The notes beneath the pieces were generated by a model. That model was not told the origin of the DNA, ran no database searches, and saw nothing but the letters and a program-made list of their open reading frames with translations. A DNA stretch of 64,000 bases from Paenibacillus riograndensis SBR5 (GTDB lineage: Bacteria; Bacillota; Bacilli; Paenibacillales; Paenibacillaceae). Below, piece after piece: positions 36,909 through 45,641 of the stretch. Where the stretch lies: assembly GCF_000981585.1 (NCBI RefSeq), contig NZ_LN831776.1, positions 5,935,187-5,999,186 of the forward strand. Reading direction: 5' to 3'. The translations under genes were made by a program, and so were the position numbers. Within the stretch, counting starts at the first letter, position 1. Every line of letters begins with the position of its first letter.

Positions 36909-37847
36909 TTAGCCCTCCTTTCCTCCACTTAGTTTGATCCGCGGATCTATAAGTACATAAGCTATGTCTGTAATAAAACGGGCCACCATGAGCAGAATAC
37001 CATAGAAAATAGTAATTCCCATTATGACGGTATAATCACGAACACCGATGGCTTCCACAAACTGCTTACCGATACCGCCGATACCAAAAATCTGCTCAAT
37101 AACTACTGAACCAGTAACGATGTTAGCTGTCATAGGTCCCATGTAAGTTACAATCGGCAAAATCCCGTTACGCAGAACATGACGGCTCAAAATAGTAAAC
37201 CAGCTTAGGCCTTTCGCCTTAGCCGTCTTGATATAATCTGCGTGCAGCACCTCAAGCATACTCGAGCGGGTCAGACGTGCAATAAAGGCAATCGGCTGTG
37301 CCGAGAGCGCTGCTACCGGAAGGAAATAATACATGGGGCCCTTAAACCCTGAAACCGGAAACAAATGAAGCTTATAAGCGAACACATACTGCAGCAAAGA
37401 CGCGACAACAAAGCTCGGAACCGCAATCCCAAGCACCGCCAGCACCATCGCGGCGCTATCAATAAATTTGCGGTGATAGAGTGCCGCCAGCATGCCGAGA
37501 ATGACCCCGACAATAACCGACACGATAATTGCGACAACTCCCAGCTTCAAGGACGCTGAAAAGGTCTGTCCGATCAAATGCGTTACATCCTGATTCAGAC
37601 GTTTCATCGAAACGCCCAGATCTCCTTGGGCAATCTCACCTAAATACTTAAAATACTGATGATAGAGCGGCTTGTCCAAACCATACTGCTCGTATAAACG
37701 CGCTTTAATTTCCGGCGGAACTTTTTTCTCGGAAGTAAACGGGTCCCCCGGAATAGCTTTCATCAGAAAAAAAGTCGCTGAGACAAGCACAAACAGCGAT
37801 ACAAGCATATAGAAAAACTTATTGGCAACATAACGAACCATCCCCAT
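36909..37847 (-). CDS. oppB: oligopeptide ABC transporter permease OppB
   Basis: 312 residues, six membrane helices. N-terminal FMLVSLFVLVSATFFLMKAIPGDPF and the EAA loop (DYIKTAKAKGLSWFTILSRH) are typical of OppB/DppB. ATG at 37847 has GGGAGGTG 3 nt upstream; the longer frame has no site. First of the oppBCDF run; oppA lies upstream behind a hairpin terminator, so the binding protein should be made in excess. Confidence 0.92.
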   Translation of the reverse strand: MGMVRYVANKFFYMLVSLFVLVSATFFLMKAIPGDPFTSEKKVPPEIKARLYEQYGLDKPLYHQYFKYLGEIAQGDLGVSMKRLNQDVTHLIGQTFSASLKLGVVAIIVSVIVGVILGMLAALYHRKFIDSAAMVLAVLGIAVPSFVVASLLQYVFAYKLHLFPVSGFKGPMYYFLPVAALSAQPIAFIARLTRSSMLEVLHADYIKTAKAKGLSWFTILSRHVLRNGILPIVTYMGPMTANIVTGSVVIEQIFGIGGIGKQFVEAIGVRDYTVIMGITIFYGILLMVARFITDIAYVLIDPRIKLSGGKEG

Positions 37848-37966
37848 CAACACCTCCCCTGGCAATTTTTTGTAGACATACAATTGAATTTTATTCAAAA
37901 ACCGGCGATTTGTCTATTTTCTAATTTTGTAAACTTGTGAAAACATTAACAAAAAGCCGCAAATAC

Positions 37967-38006
37967 AAAAAAAAGGGATATATATGGAATTCCACATATA
38001 TATCCC
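37967..38006 (-). terminator. oppA-oppB intercistronic terminator
   Basis: Near-perfect palindrome GGGATATATATG-TGGAATTCCA-type (37975-38006) followed on the minus strand by TTTTTTTT. It should end many oppA transcripts and let a fraction read on into oppBCDF. Confidence 0.88.
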
Positions 38007-38065
38007 GAAGTGTACAGCTACCTTCAGATGAACTATCTATTTAATTTGGATGCTTAGATTGATTC

Positions 38066-39781
38066 TTAGTGCTCGAGCAGATAGCCGCGAGTGAAGTCAA
38101 CAGCACCACTGAAGTCAAGAGTTACACCTTTGAGGTATTCTTTGGTCAGGGAGTTGTTTGTGTAGTAGTAAATCGGCATAATAACCATATCGTCCTGGAT
38201 CAGCATTTTCTCAGCTGCTGCAAAGTCTTCTTGGCGTTTAGCCAGGTCAGTGCTTGCTTTCGCATCAGCAATCAGCTTGTCATACTCAGGGTTAGCGTAG
38301 CCAGCATCATTGTTACCGCCGCCTGTTACAAACATATCCAGGAAGGTCATTGGATCATTGTAATCCGCTGTCCAACCGGCACGGGCGATCTGGTAGTTCT
38401 GGTTTTGGCGGTTATCGATAAATACAGCCCACTCTTGGTTCACAGTGTTCACAGTTATGCCAAGACTATTTTTCCACATATCAGCAATTGCCAGAGCAAT
38501 TTTCTTGTGGTTTTCACTTGTGTTGTAACTTAATTCAACCGGAGGAAGAGCAGTCAGACCTTCTTCTTTCAGACCTTCGGCAAGCAATGTTTTAGCTTGC
38601 TCTACATCTTCTGTGAAGTAGCTGTCTTTAATAGTATTACGGTACTCACCGTCAACACCGGCAATACCCGGTGGCACTAAACCAAATGCAGGAAGCTGGC
38701 CGCCCAAAGTGATGTTATCGATCAGGGCTTGACGGTTGATTGCCATAGTTAGTGCTTTACGAATCTTAACGTTGCTGAAAGGTTTTTCGGTAGTGTTGAA
38801 ATAGTAGTAATAAGTCGCTGCGATACCTTTGGAAACAAATTCATTAGGAAGCTCTTTTTTGACTATAGGAAGTTGCTCTGATGGAATTTCACCATTAGGG
38901 TTACCGGCACGATCAAGCTCGCCGTTTTTATAGCTCAGCAATTCAGTTGCGCCACTGTTAACAATGGAGAAGTCAATTTTGCTAAGTTTAATGGAAGCTG
39001 CGTCCCAATATTTTTCGTTTTTAGTCACTTGAATGGCTTGACCAGTGGTCCATTCAGTCAGTGTGAATGCACCATTGGTGATCATTGTGTCTTTGTTGGT
39101 TGCCCACTTCGGATTACCCTCAACGGATTTGTGCACAGGGTAATAAGTATAGAAGGACAGCAATCCGAGGAAGTAAGGTGTTGGTGCTTTCAGTGTAACT
39201 TCAAGAGTTTTTGCGTCAACGGCTTTTACGCCAACTTGGCTGAAATCTGTAACTTTTTTAGTGTAATATTCTTCGGCATTTTTCAGGTAGTACAACTGAT
39301 AGGCGTAAGGTGCAGTAGGATTTGTGTTAGGGTCGAGCACGATTTTCCATCCGCGAACGAAATCTGCTGCTTCTACTGGGTCACCATTGCTCCATTGAGC
39401 ATCACGCAGGTGGAAGGTATATACCAGACCGTCAGCGGAAACTTCCCATTTCTCAGCAATTCCGGGCTCAGCTTGACCAGTTTCGTCATTCATGCGGGTC
39501 AAACCTTCATACATCGTTTTCAAAACAGTATTTGCCTGGCTGTCTTGAGCTTGCGCTGGATCAAATGTAGGTGGTTCTGAAGTCAGGTTGACTCTAAGTG
39601 TTTGGTCAGCGGCCAATTTCTCGTCACCGGTGCCAGTGTTCGTGCTGCCTTCATTGCTTGGCGCGTTAGTCGCCGCAGCGTTGCCATTTTTTGCATTGTT
39701 GTTTCCGCCGCAGCCAGCAAGCACTGTGCCGATCACGAGAACCAATGCAATCATGAGTAATAGACTTTTACTCTTCTTCAT
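38066..39781 (-). CDS. oppA: oligopeptide-binding lipoprotein OppA
   Basis: 571 residues. Extracellular solute-binding protein (SBP family 5). Signal peptide MKKSKSLLLMIALVLVIG with lipobox LAGC, so it is lipid-anchored. A low-complexity N/A/T/G linker follows, then the SBP_bac_5 domain (LRVNLTSEPPTFDPAQAQDS, WSNGDPVEAADFVRGWK, KIRKALTMAINRQALIDNI). ATG at 39781 with AGGGGG. Length and tail (YLKGVTLDFSGAVDFTRGYLLE) fit OppA/DppE proteins. Likely imports tri- to pentapeptides; exact substrates unknown. Confidence 0.93.
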   Translation of the reverse strand: MKKSKSLLLMIALVLVIGTVLAGCGGNNNAKNGNAAATNAPSNEGSTNTGTGDEKLAADQTLRVNLTSEPPTFDPAQAQDSQANTVLKTMYEGLTRMNDETGQAEPGIAEKWEVSADGLVYTFHLRDAQWSNGDPVEAADFVRGWKIVLDPNTNPTAPYAYQLYYLKNAEEYYTKKVTDFSQVGVKAVDAKTLEVTLKAPTPYFLGLLSFYTYYPVHKSVEGNPKWATNKDTMITNGAFTLTEWTTGQAIQVTKNEKYWDAASIKLSKIDFSIVNSGATELLSYKNGELDRAGNPNGEIPSEQLPIVKKELPNEFVSKGIAATYYYYFNTTEKPFSNVKIRKALTMAINRQALIDNITLGGQLPAFGLVPPGIAGVDGEYRNTIKDSYFTEDVEQAKTLLAEGLKEEGLTALPPVELSYNTSENHKKIALAIADMWKNSLGITVNTVNQEWAVFIDNRQNQNYQIARAGWTADYNDPMTFLDMFVTGGGNNDAGYANPEYDKLIADAKASTDLAKRQEDFAAAEKMLIQDDMVIMPIYYYTNNSLTKEYLKGVTLDFSGAVDFTRGYLLEH

Positions 39782-39822
39782 CTAGCAGTTCCCCCTAAAT
39801 AGAATGTGGTATATGGTTTATG

Positions 39823-39872
39823 ATTATACAACCAGTGGTCAAAAAAATCTAGAGCAATATTTTCTGAAAACA
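39823..39872 (-). promoter_or_regulatory. oppA promoter region with CodY-like box
   Basis: Minus strand -10 TATAAT at 39823-39828. About 30 bp upstream, 39858-39872 matches the CodY consensus AATTTTCWGAAAATT at 12 of 15 positions, including the whole centre TTTTCTGAAAA. The -35 is weak (TAGATT). Peptide importers are common CodY targets; control here is inferred. Confidence 0.55.
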
Positions 39873-39931
39873 CATTTTTTTTAAAAGTTAAAAATTTTGT
39901 GACATTGACGCTTTACCGGAGCAATGGAACA

Positions 39932-40318
39932 TTACATGGCTTGTGATATGTAATGGATAAGGCCTACGACCATAAACAGCACGTACATCGTTCCCATAAA
40001 AAAGAATGACAGTCTCCAAACAGCCCGAAATAACCGTTTTCCGTCCACATTGCCTTTGAGGCGATTCTGGGCGCCTCCAATCAGTCCAGCGGATATTAAT
40101 ACAATAAGTAGTATAAGATAAAACCCGAATTGCGTTTTGAAAATGGTATTGAACAAGGCCGACACGGAAAAAAATAAAAATACAGTCGTAATATCCATAG
40201 CGAGCAACAAGGTATTTCTCTTTTCTTTTCTGAGACCTACCCCTATGAAATATACAATTAAAAAAGGAACAACCGGAATAACGCTTAATGAAATGAACGA
40301 ATTCCGCAGCAATTCCAA
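39932..40318 (-). CDS. DUF3397 family membrane protein
   Basis: 128 residues with four hydrophobic segments and the family loop YFIGVGLRKEKRNTLLLAMD. Function unknown; conserved in Bacilli near panE. TTG start at 40318, 4 nt after panE ends, with AAGGAGAGGTGAGG upstream, so it is co-translated with panE. An overlapping frame on the same strand (39888-40364) is not membrane-like and was rejected. Confidence 0.85.
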   Translation of the reverse strand: MELLRNSFISLSVIPVVPFLIVYFIGVGLRKEKRNTLLLAMDITTVFLFFSVSALFNTIFKTQFGFYLILLIVLISAGLIGGAQNRLKGNVDGKRLFRAVWRLSFFFMGTMYVLFMVVGLIHYISQAM

Positions 40319-40324
40319 ACAGCC

Positions 40325-41296
40325 TCACCTCTCCTTCACATTCATGCCTTCTACCAACCGGCAAATCCAGCGGTGTAAAGGGGCCGCGATACCAGCTCTA
40401 TCCGCCATCGCCACAATGCTCCCGTTAATCCAGCGAATTTCCGTTGCTCTTGAAGCAAGAACATCGGCCAGCATCGATGAAGTGTTGCCCGAGGTCGCCC
40501 GGCAAACCTCCAGTATGCCTTCCCACGCATCAGCGTCATAAGCGATGCCGCAGGCATCATATACGCTCGCAGCCTCGCGGTACAGTTCTTTCATTAACTG
40601 TATACGTTCCCCGGAGGCCGTCAGTTCGCCGTTCTGAATACGCCAGATCGCTGTAAGCGGGTTGATCACAGCGTTGAATAGCAGCTTCCGGTAAATCATG
40701 GTATCCACTTCTTTCGACATCAATGCGCGGAATCCTGCTGCAACAAGTGCCTTAGTCAAACTAATTGCTGCTGTTTCCTCCTCCAATCCTCCTTTTGCTG
40801 GATTTATACTTCTTCTTTTTCCTATAAAGGTTTCCCCGGTCCCTGCATGAATAATCTCTGTTAATGATTTTCTTTTGGCCGCTTCTGTGGTCACTGCCAC
40901 CCAGACCGAAGCCTGCGGCAAGAGCTCCTGAAGCAGCTCCAGATGGCCATTGCCATTCTGAAAACAAACCGCATAGAGTCTGGCATCCCGAAGAGGGGCA
41001 AGAATCTTTGGCAATGTATCGTGAAAAGCATTCTGTTTAAGCATAATCGCCGTCCAGTCTCCCGGGACCCGGATTACGGTTTCTGCAAATTTGTCTATAT
41101 TGCCTGCCCGAAAGCTGCTGCCTGTAAGATGAAGAGGAAGGCTTCCGTCCTCATAGCTTATGGTGATGCCCTGCCGGGATAATTCCTCCGCCTGTTCGTC
41201 ACTCCGGCACCACAGTCTGACCTCTGCACCGGCGTGAATAAGCTTCCCGGCCAGCAGAAGCCCAAGGGAGCCTGCGCCAATAATATCGATTTTCAT
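40325..41296 (-). CDS. panE: 2-dehydropantoate 2-reductase
   Basis: 323 residues. NADPH-dependent ketopantoate reduction in pantothenate/CoA synthesis. N-terminal GxGxxG MKIDIIGAGSLGLLLAGKL, then the second domain with the family segment KEVDTMIYRKLLFNAVINPL (catalytic Lys), and RATEIRWINGSIV near the C terminus. ATG at 41296 with CAGGTG. A paralogous reductase is possible, but the synteny with rsfA and bshC matches B. subtilis panE (ylbQ). Confidence 0.88.
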   Translation of the reverse strand: MKIDIIGAGSLGLLLAGKLIHAGAEVRLWCRSDEQAEELSRQGITISYEDGSLPLHLTGSSFRAGNIDKFAETVIRVPGDWTAIMLKQNAFHDTLPKILAPLRDARLYAVCFQNGNGHLELLQELLPQASVWVAVTTEAAKRKSLTEIIHAGTGETFIGKRRSINPAKGGLEEETAAISLTKALVAAGFRALMSKEVDTMIYRKLLFNAVINPLTAIWRIQNGELTASGERIQLMKELYREAASVYDACGIAYDADAWEGILEVCRATSGNTSSMLADVLASRATEIRWINGSIVAMADRAGIAAPLHRWICRLVEGMNVKER

Positions 41297-41375
41297 GCTG
41301 ACACCTGCCGCCTTTTCGCAATTTTCCTAATTATATCCTTCGTTCTCCGGCAAAAGCAAAACCGGTCCTGTAAAT

Positions 41376-41418
41376 ACAAAAAACCCGCAAACACGGGCCA
41401 TAAGCCACTGCGTGCGGG
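41376..41418 (-). terminator. terminator after rsfA
   Basis: Minus strand arms CCCGCACGC and GTGTTTGCGGG followed by TTTTTTGTATTT, 20 bp beyond the rsfA stop. Confidence 0.85.
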
Positions 41419-41438
41419 ATTTGACGAAGCATGTGAGT

Positions 41439-42089
41439 TTATTCAATCCGTTCCAGATTGCCGTTTGCGTCCATTTTGAACCGGGTCTTCATTTCCTCTT
41501 CTTCTTCATTAAGAAAAGCGAGCCTTCGCGCCCGGTCCATGATTTGGATAAGCGCCTTGTAATCGTCGTTGACGACACGGTAGTCACTCTGAGCAAGATT
41601 AACCTCTTTGGATAACCTTTCATTTTCCAGTCTAAGCTCTGTTAATTCATCTTCCTTCTCCCGCAGGTCCCTTTCGAGCATTTTGAGCTGGCGGCCTGCT
41701 TCCTGAAAGCTGCCCTTCCACTGTCTCAAGAACCGGATTACGGCATCAATGGACAATGAATTTTCACCCAGCTCCTCGCTGCGGCTGTATTCCTCTTCAA
41801 TGTCTCCGAGAATGAGACCTGCAACCTGTGCGCCTCTGGCGGAAGGCTGCTTTTTCAAGTAACTCCGCTTCTGGCGTTGACTTTTGGCAATACCGATTGC
41901 ATCTTCATAGCTTTTGCGAACACAGCTGTTCCAGCGAAATCCGCATGCCGCCGAGGTTCTGCCGATTTTTTCACCCACCTCTTCAAAAGCAGCAAGCTGT
42001 GTGCTGCCTTCCCGGATATGACGCAGCGTTATTTCGGCCAATATCAAATCATCTTCTGCGCTCCAAGCGTCCTGTCTAACGGCTGTCAT
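41439..42089 (-). CDS. rsfA: RsfA-family prespore transcription regulator
   Basis: 216 residues. Myb/SANT-like N-terminal domain (RQDAWSAEDDLILAEITLRH, AFEEVGEKIGRTSAACGFRW), then a coiled coil of about residues 125-205 (MLERDLREKEDELTELRLEN). RsfA tunes SigF-dependent genes in the B. subtilis forespore. ATG at 42089 with AGGAGGG 10 nt upstream. It stands beside panE as in B. subtilis (ylbO-ylbQ). No clear SigF/SigG promoter could be placed upstream. Confidence 0.88.
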   Translation of the reverse strand: MTAVRQDAWSAEDDLILAEITLRHIREGSTQLAAFEEVGEKIGRTSAACGFRWNSCVRKSYEDAIGIAKSQRQKRSYLKKQPSARGAQVAGLILGDIEEEYSRSEELGENSLSIDAVIRFLRQWKGSFQEAGRQLKMLERDLREKEDELTELRLENERLSKEVNLAQSDYRVVNDDYKALIQIMDRARRLAFLNEEEEEMKTRFKMDANGNLERIE

Positions 42090-42355
42090 AAAGCCTAACC
42101 CTCCTAACAACATCATGAAATAACCATCTTCATAACCGGCAGCTCCGCCGGATAGTGAATAGGATAAAAGCTGCTTACTCCATTTCTATGCCTCTATTAG
42201 AGTTCATAGAATCTATTTGATACTAAATTGTATTTCCATTTTGACGGGACATCATACTTGTTATGCTATAAATTCTCCATTTTCTTCATCAGGCGTGAAG
42301 TCTATAACAAAAATCATATTTATCTCCGATTCACAACTTTTTTTCAATGAATTCG

Positions 42356-42384
42356 TTTACACCGTTTGTTTCAGCAGTTATAAT
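42356..42384 (+). promoter_or_regulatory. SigA promoter of the DUF2626 gene
   Basis: TTTACA (42356-42361), 17-bp spacer, TATAAT (42379-42384), about 50 bp before the start codon. The rest of the 343-bp gap upstream (42090-42355) shows nothing else I can support. Confidence 0.75.
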
Positions 42385-42432
42385 AAAGCTCAAATAAGGA
42401 ATCGCCGGATACTACAGGAGGGGGATGTTCTC

Positions 42433-42669
42433 TTGGACCGCATGTTTCGTGTCTTGGGTTTTTTTACGCTCGTTATCGGACTCATGGCTTTTGCCGGGGA
42501 TTTGAAGGAAATGGCCCTGCTTTTCTTTTTGCAAACCGCTTTTTTCGTCATCCTGGGATATATGAAATTTACGGAGAAGACCTACATCCTGCTTTTCTGG
42601 GGATATATGATTTTGACATTTACAGGCTTCAGCTACTGGACCATTTTTGAAATGGGTCTGCCGTTGTAA
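42433..42669 (+). CDS. DUF2626 family small membrane protein
   Basis: 78 residues with three hydrophobic segments (MFRVLGFFTLVIGLMAF, LLFFLQTAFFVILGY, YILLFWGYMILTFTGF). Matches DUF2626, a small Bacilli membrane family of unknown function. TTG start at 42433 with AGGAGGGGG 8 nt upstream; the reading frame is open further 5' but without a site. Own promoter and terminator, so probably monocistronic. Confidence 0.8.
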   Translation: MDRMFRVLGFFTLVIGLMAFAGDLKEMALLFFLQTAFFVILGYMKFTEKTYILLFWGYMILTFTGFSYWTIFEMGLPL

Positions 42670-42690
42670 GCTCTTTTTTTGCCAACAGGA

Positions 42691-42732
42691 AACGGAGGCT
42701 GTTCCTTCCATAAGGAGCGCTTCCGTTTTTTT
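42691..42732 (+). terminator. terminator after the DUF2626 gene
   Basis: Arms AACGGAGGCTGTTCC and GGAGCGCTTCCGTT followed by TTTTTTT, 22 bp after the stop codon. Confidence 0.85.
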
Positions 42733-42834
42733 GTGCGAATACACTAGGTCCCGGATAGAAAAGAGGGTATGATATTTTAACAGGGCTAATCATAAGATTA
42801 GTACATACATATTCTGATCCTATAAGGTGGTGGA

Positions 42835-43971
42835 GTGGTGCAACCCCGCAATAATCGAAGCCGTTATACAGTTATGCTGCTGATCCTGCTCTGCTTCACT
42901 GTGCTGCCGCTGACGCCTCCTGCCTTTTTGTCCGCTGATCCCGGTACGGGCCTGACGGCTGCTCCTCCTGACATGCCTGACAACGAAGAAACCCGCAGGC
43001 TGCTGGAACAAACCCTATCCTCAGCAGAAATTGAACAGGAGATCGGCCGGATCAGCTCTGAGCAAAAGGCACTGGAACAACAGGCAAGTATGCTGGAGAA
43101 AAGAGCCTCTGCTCAAAAAAATGCCATTACAGACCAGCAGGAACGGGCCGGTGCCATCATCAGGTCTTATTATATGGGAGAAAGAGATGGACTCCTGGCA
43201 GCCGTGCTCTCGGCCAAAAGCATTAGCAGACTGCTGGCCTTGTATGATTATTATGAGATTGTGATCGGACGGGACCAGGATATCCTGTCTCAATATGAAG
43301 AAGAGTACAAAAAGCTGAAAGCGACCCTTACTGCAGCGCAGCGCAGCACACAAGAGCTTGCAGAGCTTAAAGCTGTGTTGGAGGAGCAGAAGGCCCGGAT
43401 GGCCATCCTGAATGAAGATATTGAAAGCGGCATTCAATCCAGCAGTGATCCGGCAAGAATGAGCGCCTTATTAGAGGAATTCACGAAGTATTGGGAAAAT
43501 ATCGGGATTCACGAAGTCAAAACCTATTTTAAAGCCCTGTCATCCGCCATGAAGCACCTGCCGCAGTTCGTGCAGAGCCGTGACGGCATTCTGACCCGTA
43601 AAGGCATGACGTATCATCTGGCCTTGAAGGAAGAGGATTTGAACGAGTTTCTGGTGTCGCAAAACCCTTTGTTTCAGGATTTCGCCTTTCACTTCAATAA
43701 CAATGAAGTCACAGCCTCCGGCAAAAGCGGTGGATTATCGATGACGCTGACCGGACATTATACGATCCAGGAGGAACCGGTCAACGGGCTGATGTTCCAT
43801 GTAGATCATGTGTTGTTCAACGGGCTGGAGCTCCCGGACACTACCCGCAAAGCGCTGGAGGAAGAATTCGACCTTGGTTTTTATCCGGAAAAAATCGTCT
43901 CCTTCCTGCGTGCTACCGAGGTAAGCAGTGCGGACGGTGTACTGCATGTGAAGCTCTCTCTGTCATTCTAA
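42835..43971 (+). CDS. exported coiled-coil protein (CwlO/PcsB-like N domain) with a beta-rich C-terminal domain
   Basis: 378 residues. A signal or anchor helix (about 12-30) is followed by coiled coil (about 48-105 and 150-200). The segment AIIRSYYMGERDGLLAAVLSAKSISRLLAL resembles the coiled-coil domain of CwlO/PcsB-type hydrolases, which FtsEX controls, but no NlpC/P60 or CHAP peptidase follows. Residues about 215-378 instead look like a beta-rich DUF2993/SMP-like lipid-binding domain (LALKEEDLNEFLVSQNP, VNGLMFHVDHVLFNGLELPD); that assignment is tentative. GTG start at 42835 or the next GTG, after AAGGTGG. Converges on the next gene with a 9-bp overlap. Function unknown; a cell-envelope role is inferred. 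Confidence 0.75.
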   Translation: MVQPRNNRSRYTVMLLILLCFTVLPLTPPAFLSADPGTGLTAAPPDMPDNEETRRLLEQTLSSAEIEQEIGRISSEQKALEQQASMLEKRASAQKNAITDQQERAGAIIRSYYMGERDGLLAAVLSAKSISRLLALYDYYEIVIGRDQDILSQYEEEYKKLKATLTAAQRSTQELAELKAVLEEQKARMAILNEDIESGIQSSSDPARMSALLEEFTKYWENIGIHEVKTYFKALSSAMKHLPQFVQSRDGILTRKGMTYHLALKEEDLNEFLVSQNPLFQDFAFHFNNNEVTASGKSGGLSMTLTGHYTIQEEPVNGLMFHVDHVLFNGLELPDTTRKALEEEFDLGFYPEKIVSFLRATEVSSADGVLHVKLSLSF

Positions 43972-45195
43972 GGCTTCAGCCACCGCTGCGGTGTAGCCCG
44001 CCGGGTCAAGCTTGCCTGTCAGCAGCTGTGTCACTGCCGCCGAGAGTTCCGCCCAGCCGCCTGCCGATTCATGCTCAAGGTCAGCTTCGTCAGTGAAAAG
44101 CAGCGCGGTGTCAAAAGGCAGCTTCACACTCTCCGGCAGCCCGGAACGGTACAGCTCATCCAGCGCCGGAAGCCGCCCCGTATTCTTCAGCCATTCCAGC
44201 TGTGCAGCGCTTGAAGTGACATAGGCAAGCCATTGGACAGCGGCCTCCGGATTGCCGGACTGTGCCGGAAGAGCAAAGAAACGGCTGTGAATTGCCTCAT
44301 ACCTTAGCCCGCTGCTGTCAGTGAGCGGTGCTTCGGCAGCCAGGGATGAATTCCCGTGGAGCTGCCATTCCGACAATGGAAGAGCGGCAACTGCTATTGT
44401 GCCATCCTGCAGCTTATCCCAGATCTCCGTATTCGTATTCCTGGTGAGATAGAAATGGCTGCCCGCGTATTTTGTCCATTCCAGCAGAGCCGGATTAACA
44501 GACTGCAGGCTGCCGCCCATGCTCTCCAGAACAGCGGAATATCCATAAGGATTACGGGTATCCATCGCCAGTAAATATTGCCGCTTACCCGGATGCTCCC
44601 GGATGACCTTAAGCAGTGCATTCCACTGCTCCAGGCTTCTGGGCAACCCTGCGATTCCCAGTTCCGAGAAATGCTGCGGCGAATATACAAGCACATAGGG
44701 GTCAATATCAAGAGGAACCCCCCAGTCATAGCCATTCCACTGCATTTGCGGGATCAGTGTGGTTAGCGGAGCACTTCCGGGGACACTCTGGTAAATATCA
44801 ACCGGAAGCAAGTAACCCTGTGTAGCCAAATCCGTGATGCTCCGGCCATCCGTCATTACAATATCCGGACTGCTGCCAATCGTCAGGTCTTGCTTCAGAA
44901 CCCCGTCTGCCTCACCACTGTCCACATTGCTTAGGTTGACTTGGGTTCCGCTGGACAAGCTGTAATTGTTGCTGATCCGCTGCAGTTCATTAAATTCCTC
45001 ATTGCTTAGGGACACCCTGATATTCAGACTTTGAATCCTGTCTTTATCCCCGGAAGCAGGACGCTCCGATTGATTCAGCTGCTGCTTCAGCGGATGGGCA
45101 TCTTCCCGGGTATCCAGCTCCATGCTGGGGGACAGGCTTGTCAGCGACAGCAATAATATAGCAAACAGCAGCCAGTAGTTTCTCCTTCTCAGCAC
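43963..45195 (-). CDS. membrane-anchored extracellular solute-binding protein, sugar-type
   Basis: 410 residues. Starts at GTG 45195 with GGAGGAG upstream; the longer open frame lacks a site. N-terminal hydrophobic segment NYWLLFAILLLSLTSLSP without a lipobox Cys, so it is anchored or secreted rather than a lipoprotein. The rest matches SBP family 1 (SPDIVMTDGRSITDLATQG, YDWGVPLDIDPYVLVYSPQ, LPRSLEQWNALLKVI, AAVQWLAYVTSSAAQLEWL). No permease or ATPase gene is nearby, so it may serve a distant transporter or act as a sensor subunit. Convergent overlap of 9 bp with the preceding plus-strand gene. Confidence 0.8.
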   Translation of the reverse strand: MLRRRNYWLLFAILLLSLTSLSPSMELDTREDAHPLKQQLNQSERPASGDKDRIQSLNIRVSLSNEEFNELQRISNNYSLSSGTQVNLSNVDSGEADGVLKQDLTIGSSPDIVMTDGRSITDLATQGYLLPVDIYQSVPGSAPLTTLIPQMQWNGYDWGVPLDIDPYVLVYSPQHFSELGIAGLPRSLEQWNALLKVIREHPGKRQYLLAMDTRNPYGYSAVLESMGGSLQSVNPALLEWTKYAGSHFYLTRNTNTEIWDKLQDGTIAVAALPLSEWQLHGNSSLAAEAPLTDSSGLRYEAIHSRFFALPAQSGNPEAAVQWLAYVTSSAAQLEWLKNTGRLPALDELYRSGLPESVKLPFDTALLFTDEADLEHESAGGWAELSAAVTQLLTGKLDPAGYTAAVAEALE

Positions 45196-45300
45196 GTTTC
45201 TTCTCCTCCCGCCTATAACTCGTCTTCCCCATTTTACCAGAAGCCTCTTCGCTTGTCTGCCGGGTTGAAAACGTTCTCTTTCTATTATATAGGTGTTGGT

Positions 45301-45480
45301 GGCGAACGCTGAAAACTCTGCGGCATTGGGCCATTCCATGAAAGCTTTGGACTTCCGATCGCTGTTATCCTCAGATTTCCTGATTTGAATTACCGCCGCC
45401 GCGGTAGAAATCCGAGGATAAAGGCGAACGCTGCCGCTTCTCCAGTTCCAAACTTTCTTTCCATTCTTTTGCCGCAAAAA
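45301..45480. repeat. imperfect palindromic intergenic element
   Basis: Nested inverted repeats: inner arms TTATCCTCaGATTTC and GAAATCcGAGGATAA surround about 27 nt, and outer arms pair imperfectly (GCGGCATT...GAAAGCTTTGGA with its complement near 45440-45475). GGCGAACGCTG occurs as a direct repeat at 45300 and 45421. No supported gene. Reads like a genus-specific repeat element able to fold into one long hairpin. Confidence 0.6.
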
Positions 45481-45514
45481 AATCCATCCCTCGCCGTTCC
45501 TTGGGGGCGCAATG

Positions 45515-45548
45515 GCAAACAGCCGGGAGTGCTCTCCCGGCTGTTTGC
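45515..45548. repeat. perfect 15-bp-arm palindrome
   Basis: GCAAACAGCCGGGAG-TGCT-CTCCCGGCTGTTTGC. No T tract on either strand, so it is not a standard terminator. A second small inverted repeat (GCAGGCT/AGCCTGC) follows near 45573-45592. Confidence 0.75.
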
Positions 45549-45630
45549 TGAAACCAGATCGGCCTGCAGGCTTGAGATAGCCTGCAAACCAACATACATC
45601 TTATATACTGGCATATGCCGCCAGCAATCT

Positions 45631-45641
45631 ATTGCACTTTA
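45631..45641. repeat. left fragment of an ATTGCACTTT repeat split by the IS
   Basis: ATTGCACTTTA, ending in the 5-bp sequence CTTTA that is repeated just beyond the right IS end (47296-47300). Joined to 47301 it restores a repeat start that matches the neighbouring copy at 47341. Confidence 0.7.

Noticed and set aside
39888..40364. Second minus-strand frame overlapping the DUF3397 gene
   Set aside because: Lacks a site for translation and any family resemblance, whereas the 128-codon frame has four membrane segments and a coupled start after panE.
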